Shown here piece after piece: positions 25,345-32,369 of a DNA stretch of 42,547 bases. A program made the position numbers and the translations under genes. Position 1 is the stretch's first letter, and each line of letters starts with the position of its first letter. This stretch comes from Archangiaceae bacterium (GTDB lineage: Bacteria; Myxococcota; Myxococcia; Myxococcales; Myxococcaceae): contig JAACJQ010000108.1 in the NCBI GenBank assembly GCA_016879935.1, positions 1 to 42,547 on the forward strand, given 5' to 3'. Below the pieces are notes generated by a model that ran no database searches, was not told the DNA's origin, and was given only the letters and a program-made list of their open reading frames with translations.

Positions 25345-26247
25345 ATGCCCGCTCCAGTGAACGGCTCCGGCCGCACGCCCCAGGTTCCGCAGACGACGCC
25401 CTCCACCACGCCGAACACGCCGACGGCTCCGAGCACGACGCCCGCGCAGCCGGGGTGGACGCCAGCGGTTCGTGACGGCAACGGCCGCTCGACGCCGTCG
25501 CTGCTCAACCAGCGCTTCGCCGGAGACGGTCAGCTCGGCCAGGTGCTCGGTGGCGGCGCAGCGCTCGGCACCGGCGCGAAGGGCGACGGCGTGAAGAAGT
25601 TCCAGCAGGCGATGAGCGACATGGGCTTCGCGCTGCCCGACTCGGCCGACGGCAGCTTCGGCCCGATGACCGCGAAGGCGGTGCGGAACTTCCAGGTGAA
25701 CGCGTCGAAGATGTTCCCCGACGTGAAGCCGACCGGCAGCATCGACGCCGCCACGCTGCGCGCTCTCGACCAGCTCGCGCCCGCGCCGGGGCAGCACGGC
25801 CAGACGAAGAACATTCCTTCGCCGTTCTACGACGGCAAGCCGGTGCGCGTGGTGGTGCTGAAGGACGAGCACCGCACGTTCCTCTTCGACAAGAACGGCA
25901 AGCTCGAGAGCATCTTCCAGAACGCGGTGGGCGCGAAGGCGACCTCGACCGACGAGGGCCTCAAGAAGGTGACGACGAAGCTCGACGAGCGCGCGGCCCT
26001 CGATGCGGGGCAGCGGCTGTGGGGCGGGCCGGTGTTCGGGCCGCGCATTCTCGACCTGTCGTGGGCCGACGGCCGTCGCTCGGGTGAAGAGCTGCACGGC
26101 ACGAGCGCGCCGAAGCAGCTCGGCGAAGACGTGAGCCACGGCTGCGTTCGCCACTCCAACACCGACATCGTGAAGCTCTACGATGCACTGTCGGTGGGCG
26201 ACCAGGTCGCCATCGTCAGCGGCCTCAAAGACGCGCACCTGCGCTGA
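25345..26247 (+). CDS. L,D-transpeptidase (YkuD) with peptidoglycan-binding domain
   Basis: A 300-residue protein. Residues 1-45 are a Pro/Thr-rich segment, about 78-145 a peptidoglycan-binding type 1 domain (GDGVKKFQQAM, DGSFGPMTAKAVRNFQ), and 166-295 a YkuD L,D-transpeptidase domain. The catalytic motif is complete: HGT at 251-253 and SHGC at 264-267, followed by VRHSN. Such enzymes make 3-3 crosslinks in peptidoglycan or attach proteins to it. An in-frame TAG lies just before the ATG at 25345 and no signal peptide is visible, which is odd for a wall enzyme. Its last 23 bases overlap the 3' end of the convergent DUF4345 gene. Confidence 0.88.
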   Translation: MPAPVNGSGRTPQVPQTTPSTTPNTPTAPSTTPAQPGWTPAVRDGNGRSTPSLLNQRFAGDGQLGQVLGGGAALGTGAKGDGVKKFQQAMSDMGFALPDSADGSFGPMTAKAVRNFQVNASKMFPDVKPTGSIDAATLRALDQLAPAPGQHGQTKNIPSPFYDGKPVRVVVLKDEHRTFLFDKNGKLESIFQNAVGAKATSTDEGLKKVTTKLDERAALDAGQRLWGGPVFGPRILDLSWADGRRSGEELHGTSAPKQLGEDVSHGCVRHSNTDIVKLYDALSVGDQVAIVSGLKDAHLR

Positions 26248-26647
26248 GTGGAGCGCTCGGCACCAGCCGGCGCAACCACCAGATGAAGAGCGGCGCTCCG
26301 ACGAGCTCGAGCGCCGTGAAGAAGATGAAGGGCGCGGGTGGCAGGCCCACCTGCAGCATGGCGAGCGCGCGGCCGAGGCCGCCGACGCCAATCACGACCC
26401 AGAGCCAGATGATGAAGGTCGCGCGCCGGTCGAGCTGACGCAGGCCCCAGATCATCAACAGTCCGAGCCCCAGCCACACGCCGCCGAAGAAGCGCAGGTT
26501 GCTGTCGAGCACCCGGTGCGCGGGAGACGAGAGGTCGAGCTGCGGCGCGAGGAGCGACGTGCCGAAGAGCAGCTCCACCGCGCCGGTGAGCAGGGGCACC
26601 AGGGTCAACACCGCCATCAACACCACGAAGACGCGCCGTGAGTTCAT
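26225..26647 (-). CDS. DUF4345 family membrane protein
   Basis: A 140-residue protein starting at ATG 26647, with four hydrophobic helices at about residues 7-25, 50-68, 76-95 and 103-122. The stretch LDSNLRFFGGVWLGLGL before helix two is characteristic of DUF4345. The function of this family is unknown; members often sit next to a TetR regulator that controls them. Here a TetR gene diverges 37 bases away and the intergenic region contains a 19-base inverted repeat, so this gene is the likely target of that repressor. Its 3' end overlaps the L,D-transpeptidase gene. Confidence 0.8.
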   Translation of the reverse strand: MNSRRVFVVLMAVLTLVPLLTGAVELLFGTSLLAPQLDLSSPAHRVLDSNLRFFGGVWLGLGLLMIWGLRQLDRRATFIIWLWVVIGVGGLGRALAMLQVGLPPAPFIFFTALELVGAPLFIWWLRRLVPSAPLSAGARL

Positions 26648-26659
26648 GCTCGGCACGCT

Positions 26660-26678
26660 ATCTGAGCACTGCTAAGAT
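26660..26678. promoter_or_regulatory. Candidate TetR operator
   Basis: ATCTGAGCA, C, TGCTAAGAT: 9-base arms matching at 8 of 9 positions. It fills half of the 37-base gap between the divergent DUF4345 and TetR genes, so one bound repressor could block both. Confidence 0.6.
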
Positions 26679-26684
26679 GTCATC

Positions 26685-27284
26685 ATGACCTACCACCATG
26701 GGGCGCTGTTCGACTCGTTGGTCGAGGCGGCCGGGGAGCTCCTCGAGGCTGACGGGCTCGAGGCGTTGTCGCTGCGGGAGGTCGCGCGACGCGCCGGGGT
26801 CAGCACGGCGGCGCCGTACCATCACTTCACCGACAAGCAGGCGCTGCTGGTCGCGCTCGCGACCGATGGCTTCGACGACCTCGAGGCCGCGCTCACCCGG
26901 GCGACGGCGAAGGTGAAGAACCCCCGCGCGCGACTTCAGGCCATGGCCGACGGGTACCTTCGGTTCGCGAAGCAGCGCCCCGCCCTCTACCAGCTCATGT
27001 TCTCGCCGCTGCTCGCCGGCGCTCGGGGCGCGGGGCCGCTCTTCGAGGCGAGTCAGCGCGCCTTGGCGGTGCTCCGCGGCGCGGTACTCACCGGAAAGCC
27101 GGGAGCCGATGGCGTCGACGTGCTGCTCGCCTGGGCGCTCGGTCACGGCGTCGCGTCTCTGGTCGAGCTCGGGCTCTTCGACGGCCCCTCACTCGGCGCA
27201 CCGGAGAACGTCGACGCGTTGGTGATGGCGCGTCTCGTGGGACTTCTGTCGGCACGCGGAGGGCGGAAACCGCCCCTGAAATGA
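26685..27284 (+). CDS. TetR family transcriptional regulator
   Basis: A 199-residue repressor. Residues 8-52 form the TetR helix-turn-helix (LVEAAGELLEADGLEALSLREVARRAGV followed by STAAPYHHFTDKQALL). The ligand domain carries FAKQRPALYQLMFSP, a motif of the WHG/TetR_C_33 C-terminal type. The ATG follows a 37-base divergent region containing an inverted repeat, so autoregulation together with control of the DUF4345 gene is likely. The inducer is unknown. Its last codons include a short GC hairpin (GGGCGG, AAA, CCGCCC), and the stop overlaps an ATG belonging to a possible longer form of the next gene. Confidence 0.92.
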   Translation: MTYHHGALFDSLVEAAGELLEADGLEALSLREVARRAGVSTAAPYHHFTDKQALLVALATDGFDDLEAALTRATAKVKNPRARLQAMADGYLRFAKQRPALYQLMFSPLLAGARGAGPLFEASQRALAVLRGAVLTGKPGADGVDVLLAWALGHGVASLVELGLFDGPSLGAPENVDALVMARLVGLLSARGGRKPPLK

Positions 27285-27320
27285 CACTCGTTCTGCACTT
27301 TGGAGGCCCGCGGAGTGTCA
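27282..27320. promoter_or_regulatory. Inverted repeat before the RCC1 lipoprotein gene
   Basis: TGACACTC, 23 bases, GAGTGTCA: perfect 8-base arms just upstream of the start at 27329. It could be two half-sites for a dimeric regulator or a long-loop hairpin around the ribosome site. No T-tract follows. Confidence 0.3.
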
Positions 27321-27328
27321 GGCCGATC

Positions 27329-30136
27329 ATGCGAGTGTGGCAGTGGGTGGCGGTGGTGAGTCTGGTCGCTGCGTGCGACCGACCCGTGGTGATGACGCAG
27401 CGTGGGCAGGTTGGAGCAGAGCCCGGCTCGGTCGACTTCGGGGTGCTGTCTCCCGGTGGGGTGGTGCGGAAGAGCGTCGCGCTGGTGAATCGGGGCGAGG
27501 CGCCGGTGACCGTTTCGCGCGTCGCCTTGCGCGACGGCGCCGTCGGGTTCTCGGTCATGTCGTCGCCGGCGCGGCTCGAGGCGGGAGCGAGTGGGGCTCT
27601 CGAACTCGTCTTCGTGGCTCCCGCGGATGAAGGAGTTCGCTCGACGGTGCTGTTGATTGACTCCGATGCCGCGAACGCTCCGACGTTGGAGGTGCCGCTG
27701 ACTGCGCGGGTGCTGCTCGCAAACCTCATGGATGCAGGTGTTGTCGATGCGGGCGTCCTCGTCGATGCGGGCGTCCTCGTCGATGCGGGTGTCGTCGTCG
27801 ATGCGGGTGTCGTCGTCGATGCGGGTGTCGTCATCGATGCGGGTGTCGTCGTCGATGCAGGTGTCGTCGTCGATGCAGGTGTCGTCGTCGATGCGGGTGT
27901 CGTCGTCGATGCAGGTGTCGTCGTCGATGCGGGTGTCATCGTCGATGCGGGTGTCATCGTCGATGCGGGCGTCGTTGATGCGGGCGCCGTCGTCGATGCG
28001 GGTGCCCTGGTCGATGCAGGAGTCGACGCAGGAGCGGTCGACGCTGGCCCGGCGTGGACGCAGCTCGCTGGAGGCGACTTTCACACCTGTGGGCTGCGCT
28101 CCGATGGCTCGATCTGGTGCTGGGGCTTCCCGCAAGATGGGCGCCTCGGCTTCGACGCCGGCGCTCTCGACTTCGTCGCGACGCCCACGCTCGTGCCGCC
28201 CTTCGTTCCCGTCACGCAGCTCGCCTCGGGAGGCAACACCACCTGCGCGCGCTCCACGACCGGCGCCGTCTGGTGCTGGGGCGAGAACCTCTACGGCCAG
28301 CTCGGCGACGGAACCGTCAACCCGAGCTTCACGCCTCGTCAGGTGCAGAACCTCTCTGACGCCGTCGAGGTCGCCGTCGGTTACGGCTTCGCGTGTGCTC
28401 GTCGCGCCACCGGCACCGTCGTCTGCTGGGGCAAGAACAGCCAGGGAGAGCTGGGCGCGGGCAGCACCGCCTCCACGTCGCCCACGCCGCTCGCCGTCGT
28501 CGGCCTCACGCAAGTCGAGCAGCTCGTCGCCGGCTACTCCACCGTTTGCGCGCGCAGCGGCACCGCGGCGTGGTGCTGGGGCTCGAACACCAGCGGCCAG
28601 CTCGGCGTCACGGGAGGCAACCGCAACAGCCCGGTCGCGATGAGCACGCTCACCAACGTCGCAGGCATCGCCGTCGGCTACGGGCACGTGTGCAGCGTGC
28701 AGACGGCCGGCACGGCGCAGTGCCTCGGTCACGGCTCGTCGGGTCAGCTGGGCGACGGAGTCGACACCCTCGGCTCGTCGCTCACTCCGAGACAGGTCAC
28801 CGGGCTCGTCGACGCGGCCGAAATCTCTGCCGGCAACAACCACACCTGCGCGCGTCGACGCAACGGCGCCATCGTGTGCTGGGGCTCGAGCTCCAACGGC
28901 CAGCTCGGCATCGGCATCACGGGCCATTCGAACTCGCCGGTCGCCGTCGCCATCACTGACGCCACCGCGCTCGACCTCGGCGCCGACTTCTCGTGCGTGG
29001 TGCGCGCAAATGGCGACGCGGCCTGCTGGGGGCAGAACGTCGGCGGAAACCTGGGCTTCGGCGCGGCGGGCCTCGTGCTCGCTCCCACGGTGGTCGCGCT
29101 TCCCCCGGTCACGGCCTTCGGCGCAGGCGGCGACACCTCGTGCGCCGTCACGCAGGGTGGCTCGGTCTCGTGTGGGGGAGGACACGCGGCGGGAGCCGTG
29201 GGCGACGGCACGACGAACCATCGCTTCAGCCCCGTCGCGGTCGCCGGTGTCTCGGGAGCGACCGCAGTCGACGTTCACGACGTGCACGGCTGCGCCATCG
29301 TCGCGAACGGCGCGGTGCAGTGCTGGGGCAACAATGGCAGCGGCTCGCTCGGCAATGGATCGATGACGGGCACGGGCCCCGCGATGGTGTCGGGCCTCAC
29401 CGGAGTCGTCGAGCTCGCCGTCGGCGCGGGCCACACCTGCGCGCGCATTGCTGGGCAGGTCGCTTGCTGGGGCCGCAACGACATGGGGCAGCTCGGAGAT
29501 GGCAGCCAGATGGCGCGCAGCACGCCGGTCTTCATTCCCGGTCTCACCGACGCGGTCAGCGTGACGGCGGGCTTCTGGCACACGTGCATCGCCCGGGCGA
29601 GCGGCGCGGCGTGGTGCTGGGGCGCTGCGGTCGCAGGTCAGCTCGGCAATGGAGTCTCGATGACGCCGCGCACGACGCCCTTCGTGGTGCCCTTCATCTC
29701 CAACGCCGTCAGCGTCGCGGCGGGAGACCACTTCAGCTGCGCGCGGCTCGCGACCAACGAGGTGCGGTGCTGGGGTGCGAACAGCTTCGGTCAGCTTGGT
29801 GATGCCTCACAGGTCGACCGGCCGAACGGCGTGATGTTCGGAATCAACAGCGACGCGCAGACGCTCTGGGCGAACGGGTACCACACCTGCGTGAAGCGGC
29901 CCTCGGGCGTCATCGAGTGCGCCGGCCGTAACAACCGCGGAGAGCTCGGCTTCGGCACGCTGCAGTACCTGGCGAGCACGCCGACCCCGACGCCGTACGT
30001 GGGCAGCGTCGCCATCGGCAACGCGCACCTCTGCGGCCTGTCGGCTGGTGTCGTGCGCTGCGCAGGGCTCAACGACCGTGGCCAGGTGGGCGACGGCTTC
30101 GACCCACGAGTTCCGCGTCGCGTCTTGCGGCCCTGA
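27329..30136 (+). CDS. RCC1-repeat lipoprotein with N-terminal Ig-like domain and VDAG linker
   Basis: A 935-residue surface protein. The ATG at 27329 gives a compact lipoprotein signal (MRVWQWVAVVSLVAAC); an ATG at 27281 overlapping the TetR stop would add 16 residues. Residues 30-130 are an Ig-like ASPM-SPD-2-Hydin (DUF1573-like) domain (VDFGVLSPGG, KSVALVNRGEAPVTV). A linker of about 19 Val/Asp/Ala/Gly units follows. Residues 240-935 form at least a dozen RCC1-type repeats (HTCAR..GAVWCWGEN..GQLGDG), enough for about two seven-bladed propellers. In myxobacteria these are surface or secreted proteins, presumably in binding or adhesion; no enzyme motif is seen. The Cys residues in each blade (TCAR, VCWG) may form disulphides. 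Confidence 0.88.
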   Translation: MRVWQWVAVVSLVAACDRPVVMTQRGQVGAEPGSVDFGVLSPGGVVRKSVALVNRGEAPVTVSRVALRDGAVGFSVMSSPARLEAGASGALELVFVAPADEGVRSTVLLIDSDAANAPTLEVPLTARVLLANLMDAGVVDAGVLVDAGVLVDAGVVVDAGVVVDAGVVIDAGVVVDAGVVVDAGVVVDAGVVVDAGVVVDAGVIVDAGVIVDAGVVDAGAVVDAGALVDAGVDAGAVDAGPAWTQLAGGDFHTCGLRSDGSIWCWGFPQDGRLGFDAGALDFVATPTLVPPFVPVTQLASGGNTTCARSTTGAVWCWGENLYGQLGDGTVNPSFTPRQVQNLSDAVEVAVGYGFACARRATGTVVCWGKNSQGELGAGSTASTSPTPLAVVGLTQVEQLVAGYSTVCARSGTAAWCWGSNTSGQLGVTGGNRNSPVAMSTLTNVAGIAVGYGHVCSVQTAGTAQCLGHGSSGQLGDGVDTLGSSLTPRQVTGLVDAAEISAGNNHTCARRRNGAIVCWGSSSNGQLGIGITGHSNSPVAVAITDATALDLGADFSCVVRANGDAACWGQNVGGNLGFGAAGLVLAPTVVALPPVTAFGAGGDTSCAVTQGGSVSCGGGHAAGAVGDGTTNHRFSPVAVAGVSGATAVDVHDVHGCAIVANGAVQCWGNNGSGSLGNGSMTGTGPAMVSGLTGVVELAVGAGHTCARIAGQVACWGRNDMGQLGDGSQMARSTPVFIPGLTDAVSVTAGFWHTCIARASGAAWCWGAAVAGQLGNGVSMTPRTTPFVVPFISNAVSVAAGDHFSCARLATNEVRCWGANSFGQLGDASQVDRPNGVMFGINSDAQTLWANGYHTCVKRPSGVIECAGRNNRGELGFGTLQYLASTPTPTPYVGSVAIGNAHLCGLSAGVVRCAGLNDRGQVGDGFDPRVPRRVLRP
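27731..28048 (+). repeat. 18-bp tandem repeat encoding Val-Asp-Ala-Gly-Val-Val
   Basis: About nineteen DAG-containing units, mostly 18 bases (GATGCGGGTGTCGTCGTC), between the Ig-like and RCC1 domains. Inner units are near-identical; outer ones are shortened. It probably forms an extended, length-variable spacer. Confidence 0.85.
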
Positions 30137-30285
30137 TGGTCGCTCCGGCCATGCGATGGGTGCTCCTGCGTTGCGCTCGACGCTCCACGACCTCACCCCG
30201 AACCGGTTCCGGAGTCCCTTGCACTCAACCCTGGGCCCGAGTCGCCGTGTGCTGTGCGACCTGTGACCGCGACCAACGAGCCTGA

Positions 30286-31659
30286 TCACCGCTTCGACGC
30301 GACGACCTGGACGCCACCGAGCGGGCGCAAGGTGATGACAGGCTCGGGCGTGAACTGTTGCCCCGGCACAAGCGACAGGTGCATGCGCTGCAACACGGTG
30401 GCGAGCACCAGCGTGGCCTCGACCATCGCGAAGGTGTCTCCGATGCACTTGCGCTGCCCCATGCTGAACGGCAGGTAGGCGCCCTTCACCGGCTGCGGCG
30501 CGTCGGCGGCGAAGCGCTCGGGGTCGAAGGCCTCCGGGTCTTTCCAGAAGTCCGGGTGGCGGTGCAGCGCGTACGAGCAGATGAAGACGATGGCGTCTTT
30601 CGGCAGCGTCACGCCGTCGATGACCTCGGTCTCGACCACGCGGCGCGCGAGCGACCACACCGGCGGGTACAGGCGCATCGACTCCTTCAGCACCATCGCC
30701 GTGTACGTGAGCTTCGGCACGTCACTCATCGTGGGCACGCGGCCGCCGAGCACGTCGGTGAGCTCCTTCACGAGGCGCTGCTCGACCTGCGGTGACTTGC
30801 CCAGCAGCACCATCGTCCACGCGAGCGCGTTCGCCGTCGTCTCGTGACCCGCGAGGAAGATGGTCATCACCTCGTCGCGCAGCTGCTCGTCGCTCATGCC
30901 CTCGCCCGTCTCGGGGTCGCGCGCCTCCATCAACATCGCGAGCAGGTCGTTCTTCGGGCCCGAGCCGTCGCGGCGAGAGGCGATCATTCCCAGCACCACG
31001 CGGTCGAGCTGCGAGAGCGCCTTCTGGAAGCTGCGATTGCGCGGCGTCGGCACCCACTCGGGAAAACCGAAGGGGTGCAGCGTGCGATGAATGAGGTGCT
31101 CGAGCGCGACGGTGATGGCCTGGCCGACTTCACTGGCCGACGAGGTGACGTCGCTCGACAGCAGCGTCTCGCCCACCAGGCGCAGCGTCACGCGCATGAA
31201 CTCGTTGGCGACGTCGAAGGGCTTGCCCGGCTGCCAACCGTTCACCATGTCGGTGGTGGCGGTCGTCATCATCTCGCCGAAGGCCAGCATGCGCTCACGG
31301 TGGAAGGCGGGCTGCGCGATGCGGCGCTGGCGTTTCCAGAACTCACCCTCACTGGTGACGAGCCCGTTGCCGAGCACCTTGCGCAACATCTCGTAGCCGC
31401 GCGTCTGCTTCACGTAGTTGCGGGAGTTGCCGACGAGCACGTGCTCGACGAGCTTCGGGTCACTGATGATGAAGCCCTCGACCAGCGGCAACGGCAGCCG
31501 CACCACGGGGCTGTGCTCGAGCGTGGCGCGCTCCATCACCCGCAGCGGGTTCTTCTGCAGCTCGGGCAACACACCGAGCACTGGCACGCCAGGCAGCGAC
31601 TGCATGGGAAACGGAGTCGACATCGACGCGGGGGCTGGTGTCACGTTCATGAGCGACAT
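30286..31659 (-). CDS. Cytochrome P450
   Basis: A 457-residue P450 mono-oxygenase, full length, without a membrane anchor. Hallmarks are the oxygen-activating I-helix AGHETT (residues 270-275), the K-helix ExxR (E326 to R329), the PERF motif (380-383) and the haem loop FSMGQRKCIG with the thiolate Cys405. The overall pattern (WKRQRRIAQPAFH, GYEMLRKVLGNGL) is like bacterial CYP102/CYP110-type fatty-acid or alkane hydroxylases, but the substrate cannot be told from sequence. No ferredoxin or reductase gene is nearby. Start ATG is 31659, with ATG 31650 as alternative. It diverges from a TetR gene, which probably controls it through the inverted repeat next to its start. Confidence 0.95.
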   Translation of the reverse strand: MSLMNVTPAPASMSTPFPMQSLPGVPVLGVLPELQKNPLRVMERATLEHSPVVRLPLPLVEGFIISDPKLVEHVLVGNSRNYVKQTRGYEMLRKVLGNGLVTSEGEFWKRQRRIAQPAFHRERMLAFGEMMTTATTDMVNGWQPGKPFDVANEFMRVTLRLVGETLLSSDVTSSASEVGQAITVALEHLIHRTLHPFGFPEWVPTPRNRSFQKALSQLDRVVLGMIASRRDGSGPKNDLLAMLMEARDPETGEGMSDEQLRDEVMTIFLAGHETTANALAWTMVLLGKSPQVEQRLVKELTDVLGGRVPTMSDVPKLTYTAMVLKESMRLYPPVWSLARRVVETEVIDGVTLPKDAIVFICSYALHRHPDFWKDPEAFDPERFAADAPQPVKGAYLPFSMGQRKCIGDTFAMVEATLVLATVLQRMHLSLVPGQQFTPEPVITLRPLGGVQVVASKR

Positions 31660-31660
31660 A

Positions 31661-31680
31661 ATATGAGCCCGCGCTCACAT
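31661..31680. promoter_or_regulatory. Candidate TetR operator between P450 and TetR genes
   Basis: ATATGAGC, CCGC, GCTCACAT: 8-base arms matching at 7 of 8 positions, in the 52-base divergent gap. It lies next to the P450 start codon, so binding would block its transcription. Confidence 0.6.
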
Positions 31681-31711
31681 ATTCGACTCGCTTTCCCGAC
31701 CCGGTGCCGAC

Positions 31712-32368
31712 GTGACTTCACAGTCTGCTGATTTCGTTCGAAAACTCCCGACACAGGCGCGCGCGCAGCACACCGTGAACGCAATTCTTCGAGCGACCGC
31801 TCACATTCTCAAGACGAAGGGCTACGCGGAGTGCAGCACCAACGCGGTGGCGAAGAAGGCCGGCGTCTCCATCGGGTCGCTGTACCAGTACTTCCCCTCG
31901 AAGGAGGCGCTCATCACCGCGCTGGCCGAGGAGCACGCGCAGAAGGCCCGCGACCTGATGCTCGAGAGCATCGCCGCAGCAGCCGCGCAGCCGCGCTCGG
32001 TGGAAGAGATGGTGCGCGCCTACATCGACGCGATGGTGCGGCTGCACGCCGACGACCCCGAGCTGCATCGCGTGTTGATGGAGCAGCTGCCCGGCATTCG
32101 GGTCGGCGTGCTCGCCATGCAGCGCGCGTCGAACCAGACGGCCGGCCTGGTGCGCGCGTGGCTCGAGGCGCATCGGTCGCAGCTGCGTGAGCTCGACGTC
32201 GAGGTCGCGACCTACGTGCTCATCACGAGCGTCGAAGCGGTGACGCACCTGCGGCTGATGGACCGGCCCTCCCACCTCGACACCGAGACGCTGGTCGACG
32301 AGCTGAGTGAGCTGGTGCTGCGGTACCTGGGCATCGCGCCAACCAGGAAGGCCAGACGCCGGGGGTAA
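31712..32368 (+). CDS. TetR family transcriptional regulator (AcrR-like)
   Basis: A 218-residue repressor. The N-terminal helix-turn-helix is clear (ILRATAHILKTKGYAECSTN, then VAKKAGVSIGSLYQYFPSKEAL). The C-terminal region (HADDPELHRVLMEQLPGI) is typical of AcrR-like regulators with the TetR_C_7/C_13 type ligand domain. The start is GTG at 31712. It diverges from the P450 gene with 52 bases between starts and an inverted repeat in the gap, so it likely represses the P450 and itself. It converges with the AAA+ operon: only one base separates its stop from the end of the third AAA+ gene. Confidence 0.92.
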   Translation: MTSQSADFVRKLPTQARAQHTVNAILRATAHILKTKGYAECSTNAVAKKAGVSIGSLYQYFPSKEALITALAEEHAQKARDLMLESIAAAAAQPRSVEEMVRAYIDAMVRLHADDPELHRVLMEQLPGIRVGVLAMQRASNQTAGLVRAWLEAHRSQLRELDVEVATYVLITSVEAVTHLRLMDRPSHLDTETLVDELSELVLRYLGIAPTRKARRRG

Positions 32369-32369
32369 T

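Noticed and set aside
27261-27275. Hairpin GGGCGG-AAA-CCGCCC as a terminator of the TetR gene
   Set aside because: It lies inside the coding sequence and is not followed by a T-tract; high GC makes such short stems common.
27143-29731. 862-codon minus-strand open frame with Asp-Asp-Thr-Arg-Ile repeats
   Set aside because: It is the antisense of the RCC1 gene; its repeat is simply the reverse of the 18-base VDAG array.
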